DNA of 64,000 nt from Nautiliaceae bacterium (lineage in GTDB: Bacteria; Campylobacterota; Campylobacteria; Campylobacterales; Nautiliaceae), in contig JALVVX010000017.1 in the NCBI GenBank assembly GCA_027038555.1, forward strand, positions 27,834 to 91,833. Reading direction: 5' to 3'. The stretch's first letter is position 1. Every line of letters begins with the position of its first letter. A program made the position numbers and the translations under genes. The notes below the pieces were generated by a model. That model searched no databases, was not told where the DNA came from, and worked only from the letters and a program-made list of their open reading frames with translations. Shown one piece after another: positions 53,801-62,390 of this stretch.

Positions 53801-55333
53801 TACGTTACAATTAGTAGCATTATCACAACTTTGACTTAAACTACATTTTATATAATCAATATTATTGACTTTATTGGCAAAAAGATTCTCACTTCCACAT
53901 ACTTTCGGTTTGGTTCCGTTACCTTGAATAGTATCATAAGTAATTAAAGGACCCTTAAAAAGACCGCACACATAATAGTTATCCTTTTCAGATGAAACCA
54001 CCTGAGCAAGACAAGCCTGAGACTCAGGAAGAGATTCAATACTTTTATCCCAATAAAATTGACTTTCATTTCCTATTGTAATAGTTTTATAACTTGATAT
54101 AGCTCCTCTAACGTATGTATATTTTCCTAAATTAGTTTCTCCTTCTAAATAAATTAGAGCATTAACAGTTGTACCATCATTAGCAGAGTCGGCATCACCA
54201 ACTTCAAAATCGCCATTTACAAAAATTCTAAAATTAGCCGGAGGATTATTACCAAATTGACCACCGGAACCTTCGCTATTTATCCCGAAATTTTTTCCTA
54301 CTTCAAAATCATGATTTTGACTTAAAGGGTCTAAATATAAATTTATTATTTCGTTTTCACTACTTGCATTTACAAAAGATTTACCGCTACCACTAATAGG
54401 AATATCAATATCTTTAATATAATAATCACCACTATCCCAAATCATTTGAGAACTTGAAGATATATTCGTTTGTCTGTTATAAAATTTAACTTTTTTCCCA
54501 GGAGTATAAGGATGTATATTAAGAGTACTTTGTTCTCCAAAATCAATCTCATCAATATCAATTTCATCTGCATAAATAGTAATATGATTATTACCACCCG
54601 TTAAATCCAACTTTCTTATAATTATTTTAGGAGCTTTTAAAGTTATATTAGTCTCTGCATTGCTATCAAGTAAAAAAGTATCAATTTCAATATTATCTTT
54701 TGCTTCCATGCCTTCATTTCCAGCTGTTAAAAAAGACAAAACATTGCTTCCAGTCGATTCAATTTTGTAAATTTTAATATTATTTGGAATTTGTTTTAAG
54801 TTTAAAGTAGTTCTATCATTTGAATCAGTGATAAATTTACCTATTTTTAAATCTTTATTCTCAATGTTATCAATTGTTACGGTATTAAGCATCTTATCAA
54901 ATTTATTTACACCTATATCATCACCACTCGGAGCCCAAGTAAAATTATAATGATTGTCATTTTGAGTAATATTATTATATTTGTCATTATTTAAAGTTTC
55001 ATTATCTTCTGTAATTTCATAACTATCGCCTCCCCCTGGATATTCAGAAACATTTGGTGTTAAAAGAGTGAAACTATAATTTATATCCAAACTTTTAGCA
55101 TAAATGCCTGATGCCGTTGCAAATCCATCTTTACATTTTAAGCCATAATCACCATCTCTATATACACTACCAGTATTCAAAACACAACCTGGTGAGTCAT
55201 AGATATAAGCTACACTGTTACTATTTACATCTATCGACGAAGGATCTTTTCTTGTTTGCAATACATTTGTAAATACACCACACTCTGCAAGTAAAAAGTT
55301 AAAAGAAATTATCATTAAAATTAGCTTTTTCAT
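50852..55333 (-). CDS. Very large secreted surface protein, MshQ-like, paralogue
   Basis: 1493 residues. The signal peptide is MKKLILMIISFNFLLAECG, and the ATG at 55333 has AAAAAGGATTG upstream. Two regions (about 200-320 and 590-720) look like beta-helices of repeated short strands (IIIRKLDLTGGNNHITIYAD). The C-terminal about 560 residues (from about 940) have YQNNPAQNYNEIVSVVNSPR and PSWLWYHPLAKNYQDPSASN, parallel to the downstream protein and to MshQ/DUF6701. It lies 25 bases upstream of its paralogue, so they form one unit. Likely an outer-surface adhesin; the function is inferred. Confidence 0.7.
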   Translation of the reverse strand: MKKLILMIISFNFLLAECGVFTNVLQTRKDPSSIDVNSNSVAYIYDSPGCVLNTGSVYRDGDYGLKCKDGFATASGIYAKSLDINYSFTLLTPNVSEYPGGGDSYEITEDNETLNNDKYNNITQNDNHYNFTWAPSGDDIGVNKFDKMLNTVTIDNIENKDLKIGKFITDSNDRTTLNLKQIPNNIKIYKIESTGSNVLSFLTAGNEGMEAKDNIEIDTFLLDSNAETNITLKAPKIIIRKLDLTGGNNHITIYADEIDIDEIDFGEQSTLNIHPYTPGKKVKFYNRQTNISSSSQMIWDSGDYYIKDIDIPISGSGKSFVNASSENEIINLYLDPLSQNHDFEVGKNFGINSEGSGGQFGNNPPANFRIFVNGDFEVGDADSANDGTTVNALIYLEGETNLGKYTYVRGAISSYKTITIGNESQFYWDKSIESLPESQACLAQVVSSEKDNYYVCGLFKGPLITYDTIQGNGTKPKVCGSENLFANKVNNIDYIKCSLSQSCDNATNCNVKNPPDNRYNPNLLESNQTTPIPENLYFTETDYENYDFDSPNLVLNFYPRTRYSDSDTNYSTFGSWTFKENNITLNFKPGDYYFDDLTFNGDNIHINILDGGPVRIFVKENLKFDKNNVYINDNGDENNLFIYVGGNMEFKDTENTPLHIYAFSYVKGNVEFKSSSDDFYWYGGITAEGDITIDSDYAHFIYRGTNDKLGYGDCPLCYADQINGHWISIMDFLKMTFKMPKRSAIINESNQTLKDLNVTLKETDPSWFTGTTPQLYRLIDENNNTVFKDLENNTTYQYHNDLLDTTISLPPIIKKGKGVVTAPPRGDIQPPVGASDIQTISETTAYLGEYNATGFEHYNALETTFGIDTTIQGSNLNNFFADYIDEYGRYYKNIKLDYCGNVPATSLSNPSDTIALIDAWDADENITHRVIKTKIVNKEFNLTIAGIENNQETSLNKGNVKFALYDVFNQTEITPFYDFNTSNASIEHKFNISKSVKDVKVEFKICADVDSNGSLIIKDSSQCSNAVYQCRENPGTVAWRKCFSSDDFAIRPYKFVIQNAPTVVKAGEEFNITVKALDYQNNPAQNYNEIVSVVNSPRIKYIDNDANATKLIDITSTNRKFSNGVVTLTLRYPDVGEGNITIDEVNGSEFALVDANDTNVSARFIQSARRSIKFIPFAFRIDAKYSNFNNSSFTYLSNDLNMSSNLDINITAINKDGNVTEYYNNTMYAKNITLTITHSVPSNINSVRYMETSQNIIQNTNINNPIQLSLNKNYFTTSHKGEAYIHIKINFPRNSRKPVNNFNFTINDINVTDNDANGSQTLNQSAQFYYGRIFIDNVAGYNSTLSDTAKYQYWNNNDWVLNTNHINNSFGEIKSLYINSSDVNYSKDSLSNGLQKVTLSTTHALPYKVKVHVAVPSWLWYHPLAKNYQDPSASNQDCLTHPCFNAFFEKDSKGWGGVGINTKKYKETNRTSEMNSSLDKINVNKKSVKKLNW

Positions 55334-55394
55334 TTTCAATCCTTTTTTCAATTTCTTCATTATAACATAATTTTACATAAATTTTACTTCGAGT

Positions 55395-56144
55395 TTAAAA
55401 ATTAACTTCTTCAAGGCACTTTTTTGCCACTTTTTTAAATTCTTCCGGATTATCACTTGAAAAAAGTTTTATTGAAGTTTTGTTTTTTTGAATAAAATTA
55501 AAATTATCTCGAATCATTTTTACTATTGCCTGTCCTGAATGGATAAGTTTTGCATTTGGGAAATGTTTTTTAAAAGTTTTACTTAAAAAAGGATAATGGG
55601 TACAGCCTAATATTACGATATCTATTTTTTCTTTATCGATACCTTCAAAATACATATCAAAAATTTTATCCGTAATTTCTCCTTCAATAAGACCTTCTTC
55701 CACAAGAGGTACAAAAAGGGGAGTGGCTATTGAAGTAATATTTTTAAATCCGTTTTTTTGAAGCAATTTTTGATATTTGCCTGATTTTATCGTCCTTTTT
55801 GTACCGACAAGCAAAATATTAGAGTTTTTATCTTCGTTTTTAAGCGCTTCAACCCCTGCTTCAATTACTCCTAAAACCGGGAAATCAGCTTCACGCCTAA
55901 GCTCTTCAACAGCCACAGCACTTGCCGTATTACACGCTACAACTAAAAAATCAATATCAAAATTTTTAAGAAATTCAAGTGCTTCGAGAGAATATCTGAT
56001 AATTGTACTTTCGTTTTTATTTCCATACGGAACCCTTGCAGTATCCCCGTAATATATTATTTCATCAAAAATATTTGCTTTTAAAATCTCTCTTGCTACG
56101 CTAATACCGCCGATTCCACTGTCAAAAATACCACATCTATTCAT
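55395..56144 (-). CDS. murI: Glutamate racemase
   Basis: 249 residues. Both catalytic cysteines are in conserved motifs: [14 protein letters not shown] and LGCTHYPFL. The N-terminal [14 protein letters not shown] is typical. It makes D-glutamate for MurD. It overlaps the end of rho by eight bases on the same strand and is probably cotranscribed with it. Confidence 0.96.
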   Translation of the reverse strand: MNRCGIFDSGIGGISVAREILKANIFDEIIYYGDTARVPYGNKNESTIIRYSLEALEFLKNFDIDFLVVACNTASAVAVEELRREADFPVLGVIEAGVEALKNEDKNSNILLVGTKRTIKSGKYQKLLQKNGFKNITSIATPLFVPLVEEGLIEGEITDKIFDMYFEGIDKEKIDIVILGCTHYPFLSKTFKKHFPNAKLIHSGQAIVKMIRDNFNFIQKNKTSIKLFSSDNPEEFKKVAKKCLEEVNF

Positions 56145-57522
56145 TAATAACGCTTAAAAATTCCTGATTGTTTTTTGTTTTTAACATTTTTGAATAAAGA
56201 AGTTTAAGAGCTTCAATCTCATCCATTTCACTTATAATATTTCTAATAGCCCAAACTTTTGCAAGTTCTTCCGGGGTTAATAAAAGCTCTTCTTTTCTTG
56301 TTCCGGATTTAAGCAAATCAATTGCAGGATAAATTCTTCTATCGGCAATTCTTCTGCTAAGTACCGCTTCCATATTACCGGTACCTTTGAATTCTTCGAA
56401 AATAACCTCATCCATTTTTGAACCGGTATCAATAAGAGCTGTCGCTATAATTGTTAAACTTCCACCCTCTTCAATATTTCTTGCCGCTCCGAAAAATCTT
56501 TTTGGTTTATGTAGAGCATTTGCATCAACACCACCGCTTAGCACTTTTCCGCTTGCAGGTGTTACAGTATTATAAGCCCTTGCAAGACGAGTTATTGAAT
56601 CAAGTAAAATAACTACATCTTTTCCCATTTCAACCATTCTTTTGGCTTTTTCTATTACAAGTTCGGCTACCCTTACGTGATTTTGCGCCGGTTTATCAAA
56701 AGTCGAGCTGAAAACTTCGCCTTTTACGCTTCTTTGCATATCCGTAACTTCTTCTGGTCTTTCATCAACCAAAAGAACCATAAGTTCCACTTCCGGATGG
56801 TTTTTGGTAATTCCGTGTGCTATTTCTTTCAAAAACACTGTTTTACCGCTTCTTGGAGGTGCTACTACAAGCCCTCTTTGACCTTTTCCGATAGGCGCAA
56901 ACAAATCAAGGACTCTTCCTGTTAATTTTGTAGGTTCATATTCAAGTTTTAATTTCTCCTGAGGATAAAGAGGTGTTAAGTTATCAAAAAGAGGTCTTTT
57001 TTTCGCTTCTTCGGGAGGGAGGTAATTTACCGCTTCAATTTTTAAAAGTGCGTAATATTTTTCCTGATCTTTTGGGGGTCTTATCTGGCCTGTAACAATA
57101 TCCCCGGTACGAAGTGCAAATCTTTTAATTTGAGTTTGTGAAACATACACGTCATTTACCGAATTTTCAAAATTCCCCCCGATACTTCTTAAAAATCCGT
57201 ATCCATCAGGCATTATTTCAAGTATACCTGTAAATAAAAGATATCCGCCCTGCTGAACCTGAGTTTTAAGTATTTCAAACATTAAATCCTGTCTTTTGTA
57301 TTCCTGAGGATTTTCAACACCTAATTTTTTGGCTATTTCAATAAGTTCGTCTGTTGGCATATTTCTAAGTGTTTCGATAGTGTAACCCTCTACCGGAATA
57401 TGCGTTCTTTGCTTTTTAGTATTTGAATTAGATTCATTTGTGCTTTTTTGAGCGGAATTCTCTTTTTGGGCTTGTTGGGACTCTGTGCTTTGTGTATTAT
57501 TTTCCATATTTTGATTTTCCAT
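56137..57522 (-). CDS. rho: Transcription termination factor Rho
   Basis: 461 residues. A Gln/Asn/Ser-rich N-terminal extension (about 1-40) precedes the Rho N-domain ([20 protein letters not shown]), the cold-shock RNA-binding domain (GYGFLRS) and the ATPase domain with Walker [10 protein letters not shown] and [14 protein letters not shown]. It terminates transcription as a hexameric helicase. The ATG at 57522 has AAGGA upstream, and a consensus-like promoter lies 50-80 bases before it. Confidence 0.97.
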   Translation of the reverse strand: MENQNMENNTQSTESQQAQKENSAQKSTNESNSNTKKQRTHIPVEGYTIETLRNMPTDELIEIAKKLGVENPQEYKRQDLMFEILKTQVQQGGYLLFTGILEIMPDGYGFLRSIGGNFENSVNDVYVSQTQIKRFALRTGDIVTGQIRPPKDQEKYYALLKIEAVNYLPPEEAKKRPLFDNLTPLYPQEKLKLEYEPTKLTGRVLDLFAPIGKGQRGLVVAPPRSGKTVFLKEIAHGITKNHPEVELMVLLVDERPEEVTDMQRSVKGEVFSSTFDKPAQNHVRVAELVIEKAKRMVEMGKDVVILLDSITRLARAYNTVTPASGKVLSGGVDANALHKPKRFFGAARNIEEGGSLTIIATALIDTGSKMDEVIFEEFKGTGNMEAVLSRRIADRRIYPAIDLLKSGTRKEELLLTPEELAKVWAIRNIISEMDEIEALKLLYSKMLKTKNNQEFLSVINE

Positions 57523-57575
57523 ATGATTTAATCCTTGTAGATAAATTTGAAGTTTTCAGCAGTAAATTTTCTGCG

Positions 57576-57604
57576 ATTTTAGTGAAATTAAAAAATTTTG
57601 TCAA
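57576..57604 (-). promoter_or_regulatory. Promoter of rho-murI
   Basis: On the minus strand TTGACA (57604-57599), a 17-bp spacer and TAAAAT (57581-57576). The start codon of rho is at 57522, giving a leader of about 45 bases. Confidence 0.7.
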
Positions 57605-57760
57605 GACGGGGATGGTGGATGGGTGGATGAGGAAGTGGGAAGTAGGAAGAAGAATGCATAAGTTGTTGGTGGTATAAGTGGATGGGAAGAGTTTTAGTTT
57701 TGAGTTTAACTAAACAATAAGCACTTATACTCAACTCTACCTACTACCCACTGTTTAAGC
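57605..57760. repeat. Degenerate intergenic repeat, copy E
   Basis: The plus strand begins with GGATGGTGGATGGGTGGATG, then AGGAAGTGGGAAGTAGGAAG, later GTTTTAGTTTTGAGTTT, and ends with pyrimidine-rich CTCAACTCTACCTACTACCC. The first part matches the reverse complement of copy D; the GTTTTGAG words match copy A. No coding frame is seen in this 270-base gap between rho and rluD. Confidence 0.6.
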
Positions 57761-57765
57761 ATTTT

Positions 57766-57774
57766 TGATATAAT
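57766..57774 (+). promoter_or_regulatory. Extended -10 promoter of the rluD-pyrH operon
   Basis: TGATATAAT, a perfect extended -10 element (TGnTATAAT), ends 18 bases before the rluD start codon. No clear -35 box is present, as is common for extended -10 promoters. Confidence 0.6.
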
Positions 57775-57792
57775 AAACTAAAAAAGGAAAAA

Positions 57793-58725
57793 ATGAAATT
57801 AGCTGCCAATAAGAGTGAAAGACTTGATAAATTTTTATCTGGAATGCTTGACATAGCAAGAAACCAAATAGAACAGCTCATAAAAAAAGGCTTTGTTAAA
57901 ATAAACGGTAAAACCGTCAAAAAAGGCGGTGTAAAATTAAAACCGGGGGATATTGTAGAATATGAAATACCCGAATCTGAAAAAAGTGAAAAAAAAGAAG
58001 TGAATTTCGACATACCCGTTCTTTATGAAGATGAAGACCTGCTGGTAATAAACAAACCAACAGGAATTGTAGTACACCCTGCCCCGAGCGTAAAAGAACC
58101 AACTGTCGTAGACTGGCTCAAATCAAAAGGATATTCGCTTTCAAACCTGGCAGGAGAAGAAAGATTTGGAATAGTCCACAGAATAGACAAAGATACAAGC
58201 GGAGCGCTTTTGATAGCTAAAAACAATAAAACCCACGCGTTTTTATCTGACCAGCTAAAAGACAAATCAATGGGAAGATATTATATTTTTTTATTAAACC
58301 ATCCTTTAAAAGAAGTTGTATGTGTAAATAAACCAATTGCAAGAAATCCAAAAAACAGACTTAAAATGGCGGTAGTTCCAGGAGGAAGAAATGCCAAAAC
58401 CCTTTTTGTCCCGATTGAAGAAAACCTTGCTGCCGCAAAACTTTTTACCGGCAGGACACATCAGATAAGAGTACATTTAAATTCAATCGGGAGATATATC
58501 TTAGGAGATACAACATACGGTAAAAAAACTCAAAATATACCAAGAACAATGCTTCATGCAAAAGAGTTGTATTTTATCCATCCAAACGGTAAAAAACTTA
58601 GTATAATAGCACCATTATTTGACGATTTTAAATCTTTACTAAAAGGAATTAACGATGAAAAAATTAATAATCTCAGCCGCTACTTTGATAATCATAACGG
58701 GCTGTGCCAATTTGAGTCCAAATAA
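57793..58725 (+). CDS. rluD: RluD-family 23S rRNA pseudouridine synthase
   Basis: 310 residues. An S4 RNA-binding domain (about 1-65, RLDKFLSGMLDIARNQIEQL) is followed by the catalytic domain with HRIDKDTSGALLIA (catalytic aspartate) and LFTGRTHQIRVHLN. It modifies uridines in 23S rRNA. AAAAAAGGAAAAA precedes the ATG. The frame continues 71 bases into the next gene, and the tail KINNLSRYFDNHNGLCQFES does not look like the family, so the overlap is unusual. Confidence 0.93.
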   Translation: MKLAANKSERLDKFLSGMLDIARNQIEQLIKKGFVKINGKTVKKGGVKLKPGDIVEYEIPESEKSEKKEVNFDIPVLYEDEDLLVINKPTGIVVHPAPSVKEPTVVDWLKSKGYSLSNLAGEERFGIVHRIDKDTSGALLIAKNNKTHAFLSDQLKDKSMGRYYIFLLNHPLKEVVCVNKPIARNPKNRLKMAVVPGGRNAKTLFVPIEENLAAAKLFTGRTHQIRVHLNSIGRYILGDTTYGKKTQNIPRTMLHAKELYFIHPNGKKLSIIAPLFDDFKSLLKGINDEKINNLSRYFDNHNGLCQFESK

Positions 58726-59860
58726 ACAGCCTCTTAAATCAAATCCAAATTTACCGACTGTAAAAGAATTCAAAGCATATCCCGATAGAAATGCAATAGC
58801 GCTTTTTTGGTCTCCGATACCTTCGATGAGCGGATATTATATTCAAAGATATGATTTTAAACACAAAAAATGGGAAGCAATCACAACAATTAAAAACCCT
58901 TATAAATCGATTTATGTAGATACAAAACTAAAACCAGCTCATATCTATAAATACAAAATCGCAACTTTCGATAAAAAAGGAATTCCTTCACTTGCAAAAG
59001 AAGTCCAAACTTCAACACTACCAAAACTTGCACCCGTTATAATACTTGAAGCAAAACCGCTTGTGAAAGGAAGCGTAAAACTTATTTTCAGACCTCATCC
59101 TAACGAAAGGGTGGATGAATATATCATTCAAAGATATAACGATGAAAAAGCCAGATGGGAAGATTTGGATACTCTCAAACCAAGACTTAATGTCGAATAT
59201 ATAGACTCCGGACTTAAAGACGGAAAAATTTATAAATACAGAATTTTTGCAAAAAGTTTTGACGGGATAAAATCTCTTCCTTCAAAAACATTTGTTGTTT
59301 CAACTTTTCCAAAACCGCCCGTGGTTATGAATGTTACAGCTACAACAAATCTTCCTAAAAAAATAGTGCTCAAATTCTCACCTGTAAACAACGCTGTTTA
59401 TTATAAAATTTATATTTCAAATTCACCTGATGGATATTTTAAATTTTATAAAAAAACCTCATCCACTACATTTGTGGATAACATAAATAAAGACGGTTTT
59501 ATAAGATATTACAAAGTAACAGCTGTATCTAAACACAATACCGAATCGCTTTTAAGCGACTCGCCGGCTGTAATGGGAGAAACTCTGCCAAAACCGGCAT
59601 CACCAATCGTATCTACAAACAAAATGGGAAATCAGATTGAATTTATTTTCACATCTCCTGATAACAGAGCTACAAAATATCTGATAATAAGAAAAGAAAA
59701 TCTTGGATTTTTCAAATCAAATGAAAAAAAATTCATAACAAACTCCAACAGTTTCACAGATATTATTAATCCGAAACATTCATATGAATACAAAATTTAT
59801 GAGGTTGATAAATACGGTCTTATATCTAAAAAACCTGCTGTTGTGGAGGTGGGAGAGTAA
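58655..59860 (+). CDS. FN3-repeat lipoprotein, FlpA-like
   Basis: 401 residues. The lipobox is in LIIITGCAN (cysteine about 17). Four fibronectin type III-like repeats of about 90-95 residues follow (YIQRYDFKHKKWE, YIIQRYNDEKARWEDL and similar strands recur). In Campylobacter jejuni the FlpA lipoprotein has the same repeats and the same neighbours (pseudouridine synthase upstream, trmB downstream); there it binds host fibronectin. In a free-living vent organism the role must differ. AAAAGGAATTAACG precedes the ATG. Confidence 0.85.
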   Translation: MKKLIISAATLIIITGCANLSPNKQPLKSNPNLPTVKEFKAYPDRNAIALFWSPIPSMSGYYIQRYDFKHKKWEAITTIKNPYKSIYVDTKLKPAHIYKYKIATFDKKGIPSLAKEVQTSTLPKLAPVIILEAKPLVKGSVKLIFRPHPNERVDEYIIQRYNDEKARWEDLDTLKPRLNVEYIDSGLKDGKIYKYRIFAKSFDGIKSLPSKTFVVSTFPKPPVVMNVTATTNLPKKIVLKFSPVNNAVYYKIYISNSPDGYFKFYKKTSSTTFVDNINKDGFIRYYKVTAVSKHNTESLLSDSPAVMGETLPKPASPIVSTNKMGNQIEFIFTSPDNRATKYLIIRKENLGFFKSNEKKFITNSNSFTDIINPKHSYEYKIYEVDKYGLISKKPAVVEVGE

Positions 59861-60963
59861 TGCCTCACATACTAATCGATAAAATAAAAGAATTAAATTT
59901 CCCTTTAAAGGGGGAAAAATGCGAATTTTTATTTAAAGCTGAAAATCTTATAGCCGTAAAAACGGAGAATGCAAAATTTCTTATAAATGTAAAAAAACAC
60001 AAAAACGGATATCTTATAAAATACGATAAAATCACAAGACCAGTTATAAGCGAAATAAAAAAAGCTTATCTTGATTTTGCAAAATTAAACGATGCAAAAA
60101 TCATTTTTGAAAACATAAGCGGAATTAAAGAAAAACTTCCAAATAAAAACCTGCTTGAAATTACATACGATTTAAGTAATATTGACATAGTAGAAGTGGG
60201 GTTTGGAAGCGGAAGACATCTTATTCATCTTGCAAAAAAATATCCTGAAAAAACAATTTTAGGCATTGAAATACACAAACCTTCAATTGAGCAGGTTTTA
60301 AGAAGAATCGTTCACGAAAAAATTAACAACATAAGAATAATAAATCACGACGCAAGACTGATTCTTAGCAGAATTCCTTCAAATTCTCTTCATTCGATTT
60401 ATGTACATTTCCCAGTCCCTTGGGATAAAAAAGAGCACAGAAGAGTAATCAACACCGATTTTATAAATGAAGCAAAAAGAGCCCTTCAAAAAGGCGGATT
60501 TTTACATTTAAGAACAGATTCTGAAAATTATTTTGCATATTCTCTTCAAAAATTTCTTGAACAGGATAAAATAGATATAAATGTAAAAAAAAACATCCCT
60601 TACGAAATTACAAGCAAATATGAAGAAAGATGGATAAAACAAGGGAAAAATATTTATGATATATTTATGAAATCTCTTGAAATTTCACCAGAAATTAATC
60701 AAAATTACGATTTTGTATTTGAAAAAAGACTCGTAGGTCTTGATTTTACACCCAAAGTTTACGATAATTTCGTAATTCATATTGAAAAAGAATATAAAAT
60801 AAATGAAAACGATTCACTAATAAGAGCAACTATTGGTAATTTCAACAGACCGGAACATATATATATAGTAAACAAACAAATACCGTATTATTTCAAAAAA
60901 CCGGCACCAATCAAAGAAAATTATCTGGCACATGAAAAACTAAAAAGGCTTTTTAATGGGTAA
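59860..60963 (+). CDS. trmB: tRNA (guanine-N7-)-methyltransferase
   Basis: 367 residues, longer than E. coli TrmB (about 239) because of an N-terminal extension (about 1-105) and a C-terminal domain (about 290-367), as in other Campylobacterota. The AdoMet site is VEVGFGSGRHLIHLAKKYPE followed by GIEIHKPS, and YVHFPVPWDKKEHRRVI is the catalytic motif. It makes m7G46 in tRNA. The ATG overlaps the upstream stop by one base, and it overlaps ftsE by eight. Confidence 0.93.
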   Translation: MPHILIDKIKELNFPLKGEKCEFLFKAENLIAVKTENAKFLINVKKHKNGYLIKYDKITRPVISEIKKAYLDFAKLNDAKIIFENISGIKEKLPNKNLLEITYDLSNIDIVEVGFGSGRHLIHLAKKYPEKTILGIEIHKPSIEQVLRRIVHEKINNIRIINHDARLILSRIPSNSLHSIYVHFPVPWDKKEHRRVINTDFINEAKRALQKGGFLHLRTDSENYFAYSLQKFLEQDKIDINVKKNIPYEITSKYEERWIKQGKNIYDIFMKSLEISPEINQNYDFVFEKRLVGLDFTPKVYDNFVIHIEKEYKINENDSLIRATIGNFNRPEHIYIVNKQIPYYFKKPAPIKENYLAHEKLKRLFNG

Positions 60964-61621
60964 AATTGTAATAGCGGAAAATCTAAGTTTAAAATACGAA
61001 AATTCAGAAATTATAACACCGTCTTCTTTTACAATAAACAGTGGAGATTTTGTATTTTTAACAGGGGTTTCGGGAAGCGGTAAAACAACAATTATCAAAT
61101 CATTATACGGAGAAATAAAGCCAAATTCAGGTAAGCTTATGATAGGTGAGTTTAATTTAAATAATATAAGCAAATCAAAACTCGCTCTTCTTAGAAAACA
61201 TCTTGGAATTGTGTTTCAGGATTTCAAACTAATACCCGAATGGAATATTTTAAAAAATGTAATGCTTCCTTTGCTTATTGCGGGAGTAAATAAAACAGAT
61301 GCCGAAAATCTCGCAATGGAGTATCTAAGCCGTGTAAAACTTTCACATAAAGCCGACAAATTCCCAGAAGAGCTAAGCGGTGGCGAACAGCAAAGAGCGG
61401 CAATTGCAAGAGCCACAATACATAATCCCGTAATGATTTTAGCGGATGAGCCAATATCAGGTCTTGATGAATATTCGGCTTCACTTGTAATGGACCTTTT
61501 TATTAAAGCAAACAGACTCGGAATTACCATAGTAATAGCCTCACACTCCATTCCAAGTAATTTTTCAATAAATTTCAGACAATTACATATAGAAAAAGGT
61601 AAAGTTTATGAGCTCTCTTAA
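60956..61621 (+). CDS. ftsE: Cell-division ATP-binding protein FtsE
   Basis: 221 residues of the ABC ATPase type: Walker A GVSGSGKTTII (about 38-48), signature LSGGEQQRAAIA and Walker B MILADEP. With FtsX it drives septal peptidoglycan hydrolase activation. It overlaps trmB by eight and ftsX by 14 bases. The downstream ftsX and coiled-coil LytM gene make the assignment firm. Confidence 0.93.
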   Translation: MGKIVIAENLSLKYENSEIITPSSFTINSGDFVFLTGVSGSGKTTIIKSLYGEIKPNSGKLMIGEFNLNNISKSKLALLRKHLGIVFQDFKLIPEWNILKNVMLPLLIAGVNKTDAENLAMEYLSRVKLSHKADKFPEELSGGEQQRAAIARATIHNPVMILADEPISGLDEYSASLVMDLFIKANRLGITIVIASHSIPSNFSINFRQLHIEKGKVYELS

Positions 61622-62390
61622 AAGCCACTTAACACTAATACTTGCACTAATTTCAATACTTTTTAGTATTTTTTTATTTAAAACATTCTCACAGATACTG
61701 GAAAAATACAAACAAAACATTATTGATAATTATTCAATCGTTATAGTCAGCACTTCCACACTTTCAAAAGCAGATATAGATAATTTGGGAGAGCTTGAAG
61801 AAATAGACATTAAAAACGAAATTTCCAAACTGAAAAAAAAATATAAAAATATCGATTTTTCAAATATAACAATGCCGCATTTTTACAAATTAAAATTAAA
61901 TTCACTTCCTTCTCCAAACGAACTTATAAATATAAAAAACGAGCTTCTCAATAAGCCATTCATTAAAAAAGTTATGACAAAATCAAGCTCGCAGACCAAA
62001 ATATACAATCTTTTAATGCTTCTTGAAATAATTTCCAAAACATTTATGTACCTAATAGCGGTTTTGGGATTTTTGCTTATTGTAAAACAGCTTGAAGTAT
62101 GGAAACTCCTTCATAACGAAAGAATGTATATTATGGAACTTTTTGGTGCACCTTTTTGGTTTAGAGGAGCCGCACTTTTTAAAATTGCTTTTATAGATTC
62201 ATTAATATCGTTAATAATCACTTTCGGACTTATTTACATTACGATAAATTCGGCAATTTTTGAAAAAGTCATAAATGATCTTGGTATAAATTTTGAAATA
62301 AATTATTTAAATGATTTCGGAATATTATTTTTAATCAGTTTCTTAATTTCTTTTTTAAGTTCAATTATCGTCGTAATAGGGAAAAAATGA
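61608..62390 (+). CDS. ftsX: Cell-division protein FtsX
   Basis: 260 residues. The N-terminal helix (about 6-26) and three C-terminal helices (about 143-160, 185-215, 235-258) flank an extracytoplasmic domain (about 30-135), the FtsX topology. It is the membrane partner of FtsE and should signal to the EnvC-like protein encoded next, which it overlaps by four bases. Confidence 0.9.
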   Translation: MSSLKSHLTLILALISILFSIFLFKTFSQILEKYKQNIIDNYSIVIVSTSTLSKADIDNLGELEEIDIKNEISKLKKKYKNIDFSNITMPHFYKLKLNSLPSPNELINIKNELLNKPFIKKVMTKSSSQTKIYNLLMLLEIISKTFMYLIAVLGFLLIVKQLEVWKLLHNERMYIMELFGAPFWFRGAALFKIAFIDSLISLIITFGLIYITINSAIFEKVINDLGINFEINYLNDFGILFLISFLISFLSSIIVVIGKK

